Below, piece after piece: positions 57,189 to 64,000 of a stretch of DNA of 64,000 nt. Numbering within the stretch: position 1 is the first letter of the stretch; each line of letters opens with the position of its first letter. A model generated the notes under the pieces. That model was given only the letters and a program-made list of their open reading frames with translations, was not told the origin of the DNA and searched no databases. A program made the position numbers and the translations under genes. Source of the DNA: Candidatus Magasanikbacteria bacterium RIFCSPHIGHO2_01_FULL_41_23 (GTDB lineage Bacteria > Patescibacteria > ABY1 > Magasanikbacterales > UBA922); the NCBI GenBank assembly GCA_001782805.1, contig MFPT01000021.1, positions 1 through 64,000 on the forward strand, read 5' to 3'.

Positions 57189-59021
57189 ATGAAAATTTCC
57201 AGCCCTTATAATATTGAAAGTATGAGAGAAGGTCTAAGTACTATATTGGCTCAAATCAAGGATAAAAAGGTTTTGTCCCCAGAGGCTCTTGTTAATCTCA
57301 CGATTTGGCTCACCCGAGAAGATATGGCGGAATTTCGTGTCGAGATTTTTGACTTATTAAACCAGGGAAATTATGAACACTTAGAAGATGCTTTTTATAC
57401 GCGAATTAAAGTTGGTACGGGAGGAATTAGGGGTATTATTGGTGTTGGATCAAATCGAATTAATCGTCGTACCATTGCTGAAGCCGCTCAAGCTTTGGCT
57501 GATTTTATTGCTGATTTTGGTGGAATCGCCAAACAGCATAGTGTAGTGATTGGATATGAAGCTCGAACCAATGCCAAAGAATTTGCTGAAATGTGTGCCG
57601 AAGTATTTGCGGCCAACGACATTAAATCATACATTTTTGATGGACTACGCGCCACGCCTGAAATTTCTTTTGCTGTCCGTTTTTTGGGAGCAACTGCGGG
57701 TGTGCAAATTACCGCTTCGCATAATCCTCGCACGGACAATGGTTTTAAATTTTATTGGTCAGATGGTGGGCAGGTGGTACCGCCATTGGATTTAAAGTTT
57801 ATGGAGTTGGTACAAAAAGTTGATCGCATACAATACCTAAAGTTTAGTGACGGGTTAAGAAAAAATTTAATTACCTTTATTGGTAAGGAGATTGACGAGG
57901 TATATTATCAAGCGATTCACGGTTTATCGCTTTCTCAAAGTCGTTCAGCCACGATTGTATTTAGTCCGATTCATGGTGCGGGAATCATGAACGTTTTACC
58001 CGTACTGCGTAATGCAGGGTATATGGTTGAGGTTGTTCCGGAACAAGCTGTGCCTGATGCACAATTTCCAACGGCAAAAGGCGATTTGATAAATCCTGAA
58101 TATGAGGAAGTCATGGAATTGCCTATAAAATTGGCGGAAAAATTAGAGTATGACTTGGCAATTAATTCTGATCCTGATGCCGATCGGATCGGTGTTGCCG
58201 CTAAGAAAAAAATGAACGAAAGTACTGTCCAATTTTTGACCGGTAATGAAATCGGCATTGCACTTGCTCACTTTATATTATCAGCCAGACAAGCGAAAGG
58301 AGAGTTAACTAGCCATCATTTGCTTGTGGAAACATATGTCACCACGTCGCTCATCGGTGACATTGCTCGGCGTTTCGGTATCACAGTTAAAGATGATTTA
58401 TTGGTGGGATTTAAATTTATTGGTGAAGTGATTGAAAAATTAAGCGATAAAAAAGATTTTGTATTCGCGGCCGAAGAAAGTTTGGGATATCTAGCTGGTA
58501 CGTTTGTCCGTGACAAAGATGCTGCGATTGCCGCTCTTTTATTGGCGGAGCTGGTATCCGAATGTAAAGATAAAGGCCAAACTTTAGTTGGTTATCTTGA
58601 TGATATTTATCGTGTCTACGGTTATTACAAAAATCGTTTGCACATGGCCGAATTTCCCGGCAAAAAAGGTTTTCAAAATATTCGTCGTATTATGATTGGT
58701 TTTCGTCAGAAACCTCCGACTGATTTGGCTGGCATTCCGATTTTGAAAGTGCTTGATCGTTTACCAGAAGCACAGCGTTCCGCTGAAACTTACAAAGTAG
58801 GTGCAACGGGGGATCAATTGACATTTATTTTTTCCGCTGATGAAAAAACTCGGGTTACAGTTCGCCCATCGGGTACAGAACCAAAGGTAAAATTTTATAT
58901 ACAAGACCGTTCCGATGTTGTCGGTGATTTGGAGGAAACGCGTTTGCATACAGACGCACGGGTTAATCTGTTGACGTTTGATATCATTGAATATAGCCGG
59001 CAATTTGTGCGAGAAGATTAA
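57189..59021 (+). CDS. Phosphoglucomutase/phosphomannomutase
   Basis: 610-aa alpha-D-phosphohexomutase, of the longer PGM2-like length. The catalytic phosphoserine is in QITASHNPRTDNGFKFYW, the Mg site in NSDPDADRIGVAA, the sugar-specificity loop in FAAEESLGYLAGTF, and the phosphate-binding domain 4 in TVRPSGTEPKVKFYIQ. It interconverts hexose-6- and hexose-1-phosphates for glycan precursors. The specific sugar cannot be told from sequence alone. Confidence 0.93.
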   Translation: MKISSPYNIESMREGLSTILAQIKDKKVLSPEALVNLTIWLTREDMAEFRVEIFDLLNQGNYEHLEDAFYTRIKVGTGGIRGIIGVGSNRINRRTIAEAAQALADFIADFGGIAKQHSVVIGYEARTNAKEFAEMCAEVFAANDIKSYIFDGLRATPEISFAVRFLGATAGVQITASHNPRTDNGFKFYWSDGGQVVPPLDLKFMELVQKVDRIQYLKFSDGLRKNLITFIGKEIDEVYYQAIHGLSLSQSRSATIVFSPIHGAGIMNVLPVLRNAGYMVEVVPEQAVPDAQFPTAKGDLINPEYEEVMELPIKLAEKLEYDLAINSDPDADRIGVAAKKKMNESTVQFLTGNEIGIALAHFILSARQAKGELTSHHLLVETYVTTSLIGDIARRFGITVKDDLLVGFKFIGEVIEKLSDKKDFVFAAEESLGYLAGTFVRDKDAAIAALLLAELVSECKDKGQTLVGYLDDIYRVYGYYKNRLHMAEFPGKKGFQNIRRIMIGFRQKPPTDLAGIPILKVLDRLPEAQRSAETYKVGATGDQLTFIFSADEKTRVTVRPSGTEPKVKFYIQDRSDVVGDLEETRLHTDARVNLLTFDIIEYSRQFVRED

Positions 59022-59026
59022 AATTT

Positions 59027-59284
59027 TTAATGGTAAATACTGTGTCGGCCGATTTTATAAAAAATATATTTATTTTCTTTTTCAATTTTAAAAATTACTC
59101 GGTAGTCTCTGGTGATGGAAAAAGACCAATGTTCATTCCACGATCCGTTTAACTTATGAGTCTTTAGGCTAGAATTGAAAGGATCTACACGAAAAATATC
59201 CTCCCTTTCTTTGAATGATTGCTGTATATTTTTTGGACATTTTTTGTAAAGTCGACAAAAAATAGGTAAATAAATAATTTCCAT
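59027..59284 (-). CDS. RelE/YafQ-type toxin, second copy
   Basis: 85 aa. It matches the toxin at 30550 in pattern: FCRLYKKCPKNIQQSFKERE, SSLKTHKLNGSWNEHWSFSI, TRDYRVIFKIEKENKYIFYK and terminal IGRHSIYH. It follows its antitoxin gene by 17 nt and is convergent with the phosphohexomutase. The R-x-x-F and terminal His/Tyr residues are typical of ribosome-dependent mRNA interferases. Confidence 0.85.
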   Translation of the reverse strand: MEIIYLPIFCRLYKKCPKNIQQSFKEREDIFRVDPFNSSLKTHKLNGSWNEHWSFSITRDYRVIFKIEKENKYIFYKIGRHSIYH

Positions 59285-59301
59285 ACCCTCCTTAAAATAA
59301 T

Positions 59302-59508
59302 TTAATCTTTATCTAAGTCAGCAAACGAATGAAGAATTTTACCTTTTCCGGCACGGAATTCTCGTTCGGCTAATTTGATATGTATTATATCCCACAGATA
59401 ATACCAAAAATATTTTATCCGGTGCTGTAACAAAGCAAAACCCCTTAATTTTTTTGGTTTTATGTCAAACTGTGCTGATTGAAGAATTGATTGATTACTA
59501 TAATTCAT
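59302..59508 (-). CDS. Putative antitoxin, ADLD-tail family
   Basis: 68 aa from the ATG at 59508, 11 nt after the SDR remnant's stop; the open frame extends further but would overlap that gene. LRGFALLQHRIKYFWYYLWD and KLAEREFRAGKGKILHSFAD-LDKD align with the orphan at 60099 and more weakly with 30829. The paired toxin follows. Confidence 0.72.
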   Translation of the reverse strand: MNYSNQSILQSAQFDIKPKKLRGFALLQHRIKYFWYYLWDIIHIKLAEREFRAGKGKILHSFADLDKD

Positions 59509-59519
59509 AAAAAAGTAGG

Positions 59520-60071
59520 CTACAATAATATATTTCGCATTATCTTTGTTGTCAAAGCTCTCGGACAAACGCGCAATAATTGAATAATTATTTTATGGCG
59601 CCAACTGGGAATGATAATTCTTTTATTTTTCATTAAACCAGCATAGGCGATTTCCGCCACAGAGCGCGCATTCATTACTCCGTTGTTTTTAAAAATTTCT
59701 GTTTTGTCAGCTCCGGCTCTATTTTGAAATGAAGTTTTTGTCGGTCCGGGACAAAGCGCGGAAACAGTCACGCCAGTGTGGCGAGTTTCTTCACTCAATG
59801 CTTCGGAAAGTGACAAGACGTATGCTTTGGTGGCAAAATATACGGCCATAAATGGCCCGGGCTGAAAGGCCGCGGTTGAAGCCACGTTTAAAATTTTACC
59901 GGACTTTCTCGCCATCATTTCCGGAAGAAATAAACGGCACAGCGACGTCAGCGCAGTTATATTCAATTGAATCATTTCAATATTTTTTTGGTCATTGGTT
60001 TCGGCAAATTCACCATAATCGCCAAAGCCTGCGTTGTTGACTAAAATTAAGGGAAAATGCGCACTGATCTT
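59520..60071 (-). pseudogene. N-terminally truncated short-chain dehydrogenase (SDR)
   Basis: The open frame (a TAA lies at 60072-60074) begins inside an SDR: FPLILVNNAGFGDYGEF (the NNAG motif), SGKILNVASTAAFQPG (catalytic Ser region), YFATKAYVLSLSEAL (YxxxK) and a C-terminal CPGPTKTSF. The TGxxxGIG cofactor-binding start, about 75 residues, is missing; in its place upstream is the orphan antitoxin gene. An internal ATG at 59975 would give a product lacking the Rossmann core. It was most likely inactivated by insertion or deletion involving the toxin-antitoxin DNA. Confidence 0.82.
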
Positions 60072-60098
60072 TTAATTTTCCGTCCTTTTTAAATAGTA

Positions 60099-60296
60099 TT
60101 AATCCAAATCCGCAAGTGAATTGAGTTTTATTGCTTTCCCAGCTTTAAATTGTCGTTGGCTTATTTTTACGTTAATGTAATCTCTGGTATCGTACCAATG
60201 AAATTGCATACGATGCCATATATGAAGAAAAAACCCGACTTTTTTACGGTGAGTAATTGGTTTGGAAACGACCTGATTCACAATAACTAAATTCAT
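60099..60296 (-). CDS. Orphan antitoxin-like protein, ADLD-tail family
   Basis: 65 aa from the ATG at 60296. VGFFLHIWHRMQFHWYDTRD, followed by YINVKISQRQFKAGKAIKLN and SLADLD, aligns along its length with the antitoxin at 59302. No toxin gene follows; the SDR remnant does. It could be a decayed module or an anti-addiction copy that neutralises the neighbouring toxin. Confidence 0.65.
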   Translation of the reverse strand: MNLVIVNQVVSKPITHRKKVGFFLHIWHRMQFHWYDTRDYINVKISQRQFKAGKAIKLNSLADLD

Positions 60297-60375
60297 AATA
60301 TGAGAAAATATATTTTTACTATACCACAAATAATATATTAGTCAACCTGAAATTGTGAGGAAAAAATCGTTTTTG

Positions 60376-61248
60376 TTAAACCATCTCGCGTAATTGTTTG
60401 ATCCGCTCAATAATCGGCGGATGCGTGGAAAAAAGATTGGTTAGATTTTTTCCTTTAAAAGGATTGGAAATAAATAAATGAGCCGTGGCCGTGGATGCGG
60501 TTTCCAGCGGTTGATTGGAAGCCGAAATTTTTTCCAGTGCCCGCGCCAAGCCTTCGGGATAACGGGTCAAAAGCGAACCAGAAGCATCTGCTAAAAATTC
60601 GCGTTTGCGCGACACTGCCAATTTGATGAGCTCGGCAATAATCGGTGACAAAAGAATTAAGACAAGGCCGGCAATCGCCAAAATCCCGCCGCTTTTATTG
60701 TCATTATCCGATGATCGTCGCCAATTGGAGTGTAAAAACCAATTAGCCATAAGGGAAATGGCGCCAACCAACACAATGACAATCGTCATGACGCGGATAT
60801 CATAATTTTTGACATGCGATAATTCGTGCGCGATCACGCCTTCCAATTCTTCATTTTCCAACGCCTGAATAATTCCCGTAGTAAACGCAATTGATGAATG
60901 TTTGGGATCGCGTCCGGTGGCAAAGGCATTTAAAGCCGGGCTGTTAATGATATAAATTTTAGGCACGGGCAAGCCGGCAGTAATACACAAATTTTCCACT
61001 AAATTATACAAATAAGGATTGTCTTTTTTGGCGATGTGTCGCGCGCTAGTTGAACGCAAGGCAACTTTGTCACCATGATAATAACTGAATAATGTCATGA
61101 CGAGTGAAATGAAAACAGCCAAAACAATCGCTTCCGATCCATAACCAAACCAGGTTTTCAAAACCCAACCAAGCCCGGTGATAAACGAGATGAAAATCAA
61201 AATTAAAATAATGGTGCGATGTTTGTTGGCGTCGATTTGGGAATACAT
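60376..61248 (-). CDS. htpX: Membrane zinc metalloprotease HtpX
   Basis: 290-aa M48 protease for membrane protein quality control. Two N-terminal membrane helices (IILILIFISFITGLGWVL and AIVLAVFISLVMTLFSYY) are followed by the active site GVIAHELSHVKNYDIRV (HExxH). Two further helices and the third zinc ligand region KREFLADASGSLLTRYPEGL complete the pattern. It stops one base after lemA, the usual pairing in many bacteria. Confidence 0.95.
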   Translation of the reverse strand: MYSQIDANKHRTIILILIFISFITGLGWVLKTWFGYGSEAIVLAVFISLVMTLFSYYHGDKVALRSTSARHIAKKDNPYLYNLVENLCITAGLPVPKIYIINSPALNAFATGRDPKHSSIAFTTGIIQALENEELEGVIAHELSHVKNYDIRVMTIVIVLVGAISLMANWFLHSNWRRSSDNDNKSGGILAIAGLVLILLSPIIAELIKLAVSRKREFLADASGSLLTRYPEGLARALEKISASNQPLETASTATAHLFISNPFKGKNLTNLFSTHPPIIERIKQLREMV

Positions 61249-61249
61249 A

Positions 61250-61813
61250 TTAAAATTTAACCGTTACATTTTCTCGTTCAGTCGCATCGGCAATTTCAAA
61301 GAAATCAAATTTCACAAACTTAAGCGTGTTGCCAATCAGATTCGTGGGAAATACTTCCAGTTTAGTATTAAAGTCCCGTGTTTGGCCATTGTAAAAGCGG
61401 CGGGCGGCCATAATTTTATTTTCCGTGTCAGATAATTCATCCATGAGTTGCGCCACGTTCGTATTAGCTTTAAGATCAGGATAGGCTTCCATGCTAACGC
61501 GCAGATTGCCCAATAAATTACCAAGCATACTTTCAGCTTTGGCCAGATCAGTGTGCGAGCCGGATTTTTGCGCTTCCATGGCTTGCGAACGGGATTTGGT
61601 AATGTTTTCCAATAATCCGCGTTCGTGACTTAAGTATCCTTTGACACTTTCCAACAAATTGGGAATTAAATCATGTCGGCGTTTGAGTTGAACATCAATA
61701 TCACTCCACGCTTCTTTGGTGCGATTGCGCGCGGTAACTAAACCATTGAATGTTACCACGAGCCAAATAACAAAAACCGCCAATATAATAAGTAAAATCA
61801 TTGACATTTCCAT
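61250..61813 (-). CDS. lemA: LemA family protein
   Basis: 187-aa membrane-anchored helical protein. The N-terminal helix is MILLIILAVFVIWLVVTFNG. The conserved KEAWSDIDVQLKRRHDLIPN and LLESVKGYLSHER follow, then YPDLKANTNVAQLMDELSDT and the C-terminal VFPTNLIG. Function is uncertain in the family. It is operonic with htpX. The second Met (61807) is an equally good start. Confidence 0.94.
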   Translation of the reverse strand: MEMSMILLIILAVFVIWLVVTFNGLVTARNRTKEAWSDIDVQLKRRHDLIPNLLESVKGYLSHERGLLENITKSRSQAMEAQKSGSHTDLAKAESMLGNLLGNLRVSMEAYPDLKANTNVAQLMDELSDTENKIMAARRFYNGQTRDFNTKLEVFPTNLIGNTLKFVKFDFFEIADATERENVTVKF

Positions 61814-61897
61814 ATAGTTTTATTAGTGGCTTGAACTCAAGCCTTAATTATGTAATAATCCTTATTATTCTAACTCGCTTACTTTCAATTGTCAATT

Positions 61898-63064
61898 ATG
61901 TTTACCTTTATTATTTTTCTTTTGGTCTTAAGTTTGGTTGTTTTGGTGCATGAATTCGGACATTTTTTTGTGGCGCGGTTAAGTGGCATGAAAGTTTTTG
62001 AATTTGGCTGGGGATTTCCGCCGCGGGCGATTGGTTTTTATCGTGATCCTCTTACCAAAAAAATTGTTTGGGTTTGGAAAAGTCGAGCGAATGATTTGGC
62101 GGAAACTGTTGGTGGCGTGCCGAGAGAACAACAATTTCCCGCGACATTATATTCAATAAATTGGCTGCCATTGGGTGGTTTTGTCAAAATTAAAGGAGAA
62201 AACGGGGACACAGAAGACGAAGATAGTTTTAGCGCCAAAAAATTTGGTCCTAAATTAGCGACACTTTTGGCCGGAGTAGTGATGAATTTTATTTTAGCCG
62301 CAATTTTGTTGGGCGTTGGTTTTATGATTGGTTTGCCCACTGATTTATCCAACTTGGGCGATGAACGAGCCATTATAGTGAAATCGGCCGAAGTAATGAT
62401 CCAACATGTGGAAAAAGATTCGCCCGCGGCCATTGCCGGATTAAAAACCGGTGATGTGATTAGAACAGTGAATGGAACTGCGGTGCAAAATACGAGCGTT
62501 TTGATTAACTTATTTCGTGAATCAGAAAAAAAGGTTTTAAATTTGGAAATTAAACGTGACGAATTAATTTTTAATCAGGCGGTTACTCCTGTTTACATTG
62601 AAAAAGATGGCGTTCCTCGGCTGGGAGTTGGTTTGGCCGATGCGGGAGTAATTCGTTTTCCTTGGTATTTGGCGTTTTATAAAGGATTTGTTGCGGCCGG
62701 AATGGGTTTTTTGAATGTTTTTGTGGCTTTTTATATTTTGGTGCGCGAGCTTATTTTGGGTAATGGTTTGGCCTTTGGCGTGAGTGGTCCGGTGGGAATT
62801 GCTGTCGCGGTCGGTGAAAGCGCGCGCTTAGGCTTTAGTTATTTGTTAAATGTAACGGCTATGATTTCGTTGAGTTTGGCCGCGTTGAATGTTTTGCCCA
62901 TTCCCGCGCTGGATGGTGGACGGGCATTGTTTGTGATTATTGAAAAATTATTTCGGCGCAAAATTCCCATTAAAGTGGAACAAATCACGCATACGGTGGG
63001 TTTTGTGGCTTTGTTATTTTTGATTGTGGTTATCACGTGGCGTGATATTAGCGCGTTATTCTAA
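61898..63064 (+). CDS. rseP: Site-2 intramembrane zinc protease RseP
   Basis: 388-aa M50B protease. The first helix carries VVLVHEFGHFFVARL (HExxH). A PDZ domain follows (VEKDSPAAIAGLKTGDVIRT). A C-terminal helix has the third ligand in VLPIPALDGGRALFVI. It cleaves membrane-bound anti-sigma factors or signal-peptide remnants. I start at the ATG at 61898; a TTG at 61889 is in frame. No sigma or anti-sigma genes are adjacent. Confidence 0.94.
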   Translation: MFTFIIFLLVLSLVVLVHEFGHFFVARLSGMKVFEFGWGFPPRAIGFYRDPLTKKIVWVWKSRANDLAETVGGVPREQQFPATLYSINWLPLGGFVKIKGENGDTEDEDSFSAKKFGPKLATLLAGVVMNFILAAILLGVGFMIGLPTDLSNLGDERAIIVKSAEVMIQHVEKDSPAAIAGLKTGDVIRTVNGTAVQNTSVLINLFRESEKKVLNLEIKRDELIFNQAVTPVYIEKDGVPRLGVGLADAGVIRFPWYLAFYKGFVAAGMGFLNVFVAFYILVRELILGNGLAFGVSGPVGIAVAVGESARLGFSYLLNVTAMISLSLAALNVLPIPALDGGRALFVIIEKLFRRKIPIKVEQITHTVGFVALLFLIVVITWRDISALF

Positions 63065-63100
63065 AATATGGATGCATCTTTTGTATGAAAATAAATTAAT

Positions 63101-64000
63101 ATGTCCAAAGATTTACAAAAATTACATAATGAGAGTTTGGTGCACATTGCGACTGCGCTTGATTTGGCACAATTGGAAGCGGTTGAATTATCGTTATTTT
63201 CGCGCCAAAACGGTCGACTGACTATGCTCATGAAAGAAATAGCTACTGTTTTGCCGGCGGAAAAAAAAGCGTATGGTGAATCTTGCAACACAGTAAAAGA
63301 AGAATTAATCGGTTCGATTGCCAAGCGTCGTGAAGAATTGACGAATGTGCGCTGGAAAACAATTGCCAATGATGAGCGGATTGATCCCTCGGCTCCGCTC
63401 GGGACAAGTTCTTCGTCCATGACAAGAGCACAAAAAAAGAATTACGGTTCGCTTCATCCCATAAGTCGCGTGCAATACGATTTGGAGGATTTGTTTACTT
63501 CCATGGGGTTTATGGTGCTGGATGGTCCGGAATTGGAAAGCGATTATTATAATTTTGAAGCGCTTAATATTCCGGCCGATCATCCGGCGCGCGACATGCA
63601 TGATACTTTTTATCTTAAAAATAATCCGAGTTGGGTAATGCGCACGCATACCTCGCCGGTTCAAGTCAGAGCTATGGAAAAATATGGTGCGCCTTTACGC
63701 GCGATTGTTCCCGGACGTTGTTTCCGGAATGAAGCAACTGATCCGCGCCACGAGCATACGCTATATCAATTGGAAGGATTGGTGATTGATCGCGGTATTA
63801 ATTTTGCGCATTTGAAAGGCATTATTGCCACAGTGGCCAAACATTTGTATGGAGGGGAAACCAAAGTTCGATTTCTGCCAAAATTTTATCCTTTTGTTGA
63901 GCCGGGAGTGCGCGGCGAAGTTACGTGTTTTTTGTGTCATGGCACTGGCTGTCGCGTGTGCAAAAATACGGGTTGGCTGGAAATTTTTGGCGCGGGCATG
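63101..64000 (+). CDS. pheS: Phenylalanyl-tRNA synthetase alpha subunit (partial, runs off window)
   Basis: The first 300 codons are present and the frame stays open to the window end. An N-terminal coiled-coil tRNA-binding arm (residues 1-90) is followed by the catalytic core: SLHPISRVQYDLEDLF, MGFMVLDGPELESDYYNFEA, ADHPARDMHDTFYL, VMRTHTSPVQVRAM, GRCFRNEATDPRHEHTLYQLEG. A four-Cys insert CFLCHGTGCRVCKNTGW is probably zinc-binding, as in other CPR PheS. Between DERID and the conserved GSLHP lies an in-frame palindromic element (63383-63415), encoding PSAPLGTSSS, where the family normally has a short loop (TLPG type). Confidence 0.93.
   Translation, partial: MSKDLQKLHNESLVHIATALDLAQLEAVELSLFSRQNGRLTMLMKEIATVLPAEKKAYGESCNTVKEELIGSIAKRREELTNVRWKTIANDERIDPSAPLGTSSSSMTRAQKKNYGSLHPISRVQYDLEDLFTSMGFMVLDGPELESDYYNFEALNIPADHPARDMHDTFYLKNNPSWVMRTHTSPVQVRAMEKYGAPLRAIVPGRCFRNEATDPRHEHTLYQLEGLVIDRGINFAHLKGIIATVAKHLYGGETKVRFLPKFYPFVEPGVRGEVTCFLCHGTGCRVCKNTGWLEIFGAGM
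63383..63415. repeat. Palindromic element inserted in pheS
   Basis: TCCCTCGGCTCCGCTCGGGA followed by CAAGTTCTTCG. It shares the core CTCCGCTCGGGACAAGTT with the element at 53707-53754 and keeps the frame. Confidence 0.82.

Overview
The window looks like part of the chromosome of a Candidatus Patescibacteria (CPR) bacterium, probably in the Parcubacteria group in the broad sense; I cannot place it lower. The reasons are the AT-rich coding DNA, small gene sizes, the absence of biosynthetic operons in 64 kb, a Patescibacteria-style type IV secretion (T4SS)-like locus (PrgI-family protein, VirB4, VirB6-like giant protein), VanW, LCP, LemA and Hsp20 genes, competence genes (ComF, DprA, RadC-like), and many small hypothetical membrane proteins. 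UGA is a normal stop (recO and asnS end in TGA), so this is not the recoded Gracilibacteria/SR1 lineage.

Layout. 1-10400 (+): adk, then a foreign-looking insert (a GC-rich mini-gene and three unknown genes) that separates adk from map, then map, ruvX, recO, asnS and an RsmB-type rRNA methyltransferase, with composite repeats in three of the gaps. 10350-10650 (-): an sRNA, an odd tRNA and its promoter. 10700-23330 (+): T4SS-like operon. 23338-29592: comF, radC, three tRNA-Ser genes, hsp20, vanW and a surface protein. 29640-29943: candidate structured RNA. 29943-39322 (-): clpP, a toxin-antitoxin pair, topA, folC, dprA, pth, der and LCP. 39471-45009 (+): a zinc-ribbon hypothetical, a HigBA-like module, tRNA-Arg, recG and guaB. 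45060-46900: GC-rich mini-genes, composite repeats and the second sRNA/odd-tRNA locus. 46903-57138 (-): ClpC, three T4SS/envelope-type hypotheticals, a DsbA-like protein, an SGNH/VirB2-like/lysozyme-like fusion and radA. 57189-64000: phosphohexomutase, another toxin-antitoxin pair with a broken SDR gene and an orphan antitoxin, htpX, lemA, rseP and the start of pheS.

The most unusual signal is a pair of paralogous loci (about 10350-10650 and 46480-46780). Each has a tRNA-like gene with an expanded 9-nt anticodon loop, followed on the same strand by a short RNA with its own promoter and terminator. That short RNA is complementary to both halves of the neighbouring tRNA's anticodon arm, and the complementarity co-varies between the two loci. 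Other notable features are a perfect 34-bp inverted-repeat element in two copies, short palindromic elements inserted inside proteins (including PheS) and at tRNA 3' ends, a small antitoxin family ending in ADLD/KDLD, and a T4SS-like system that probably serves DNA uptake or surface assembly. Functional statements rest on motif recognition by eye; no database search was run.
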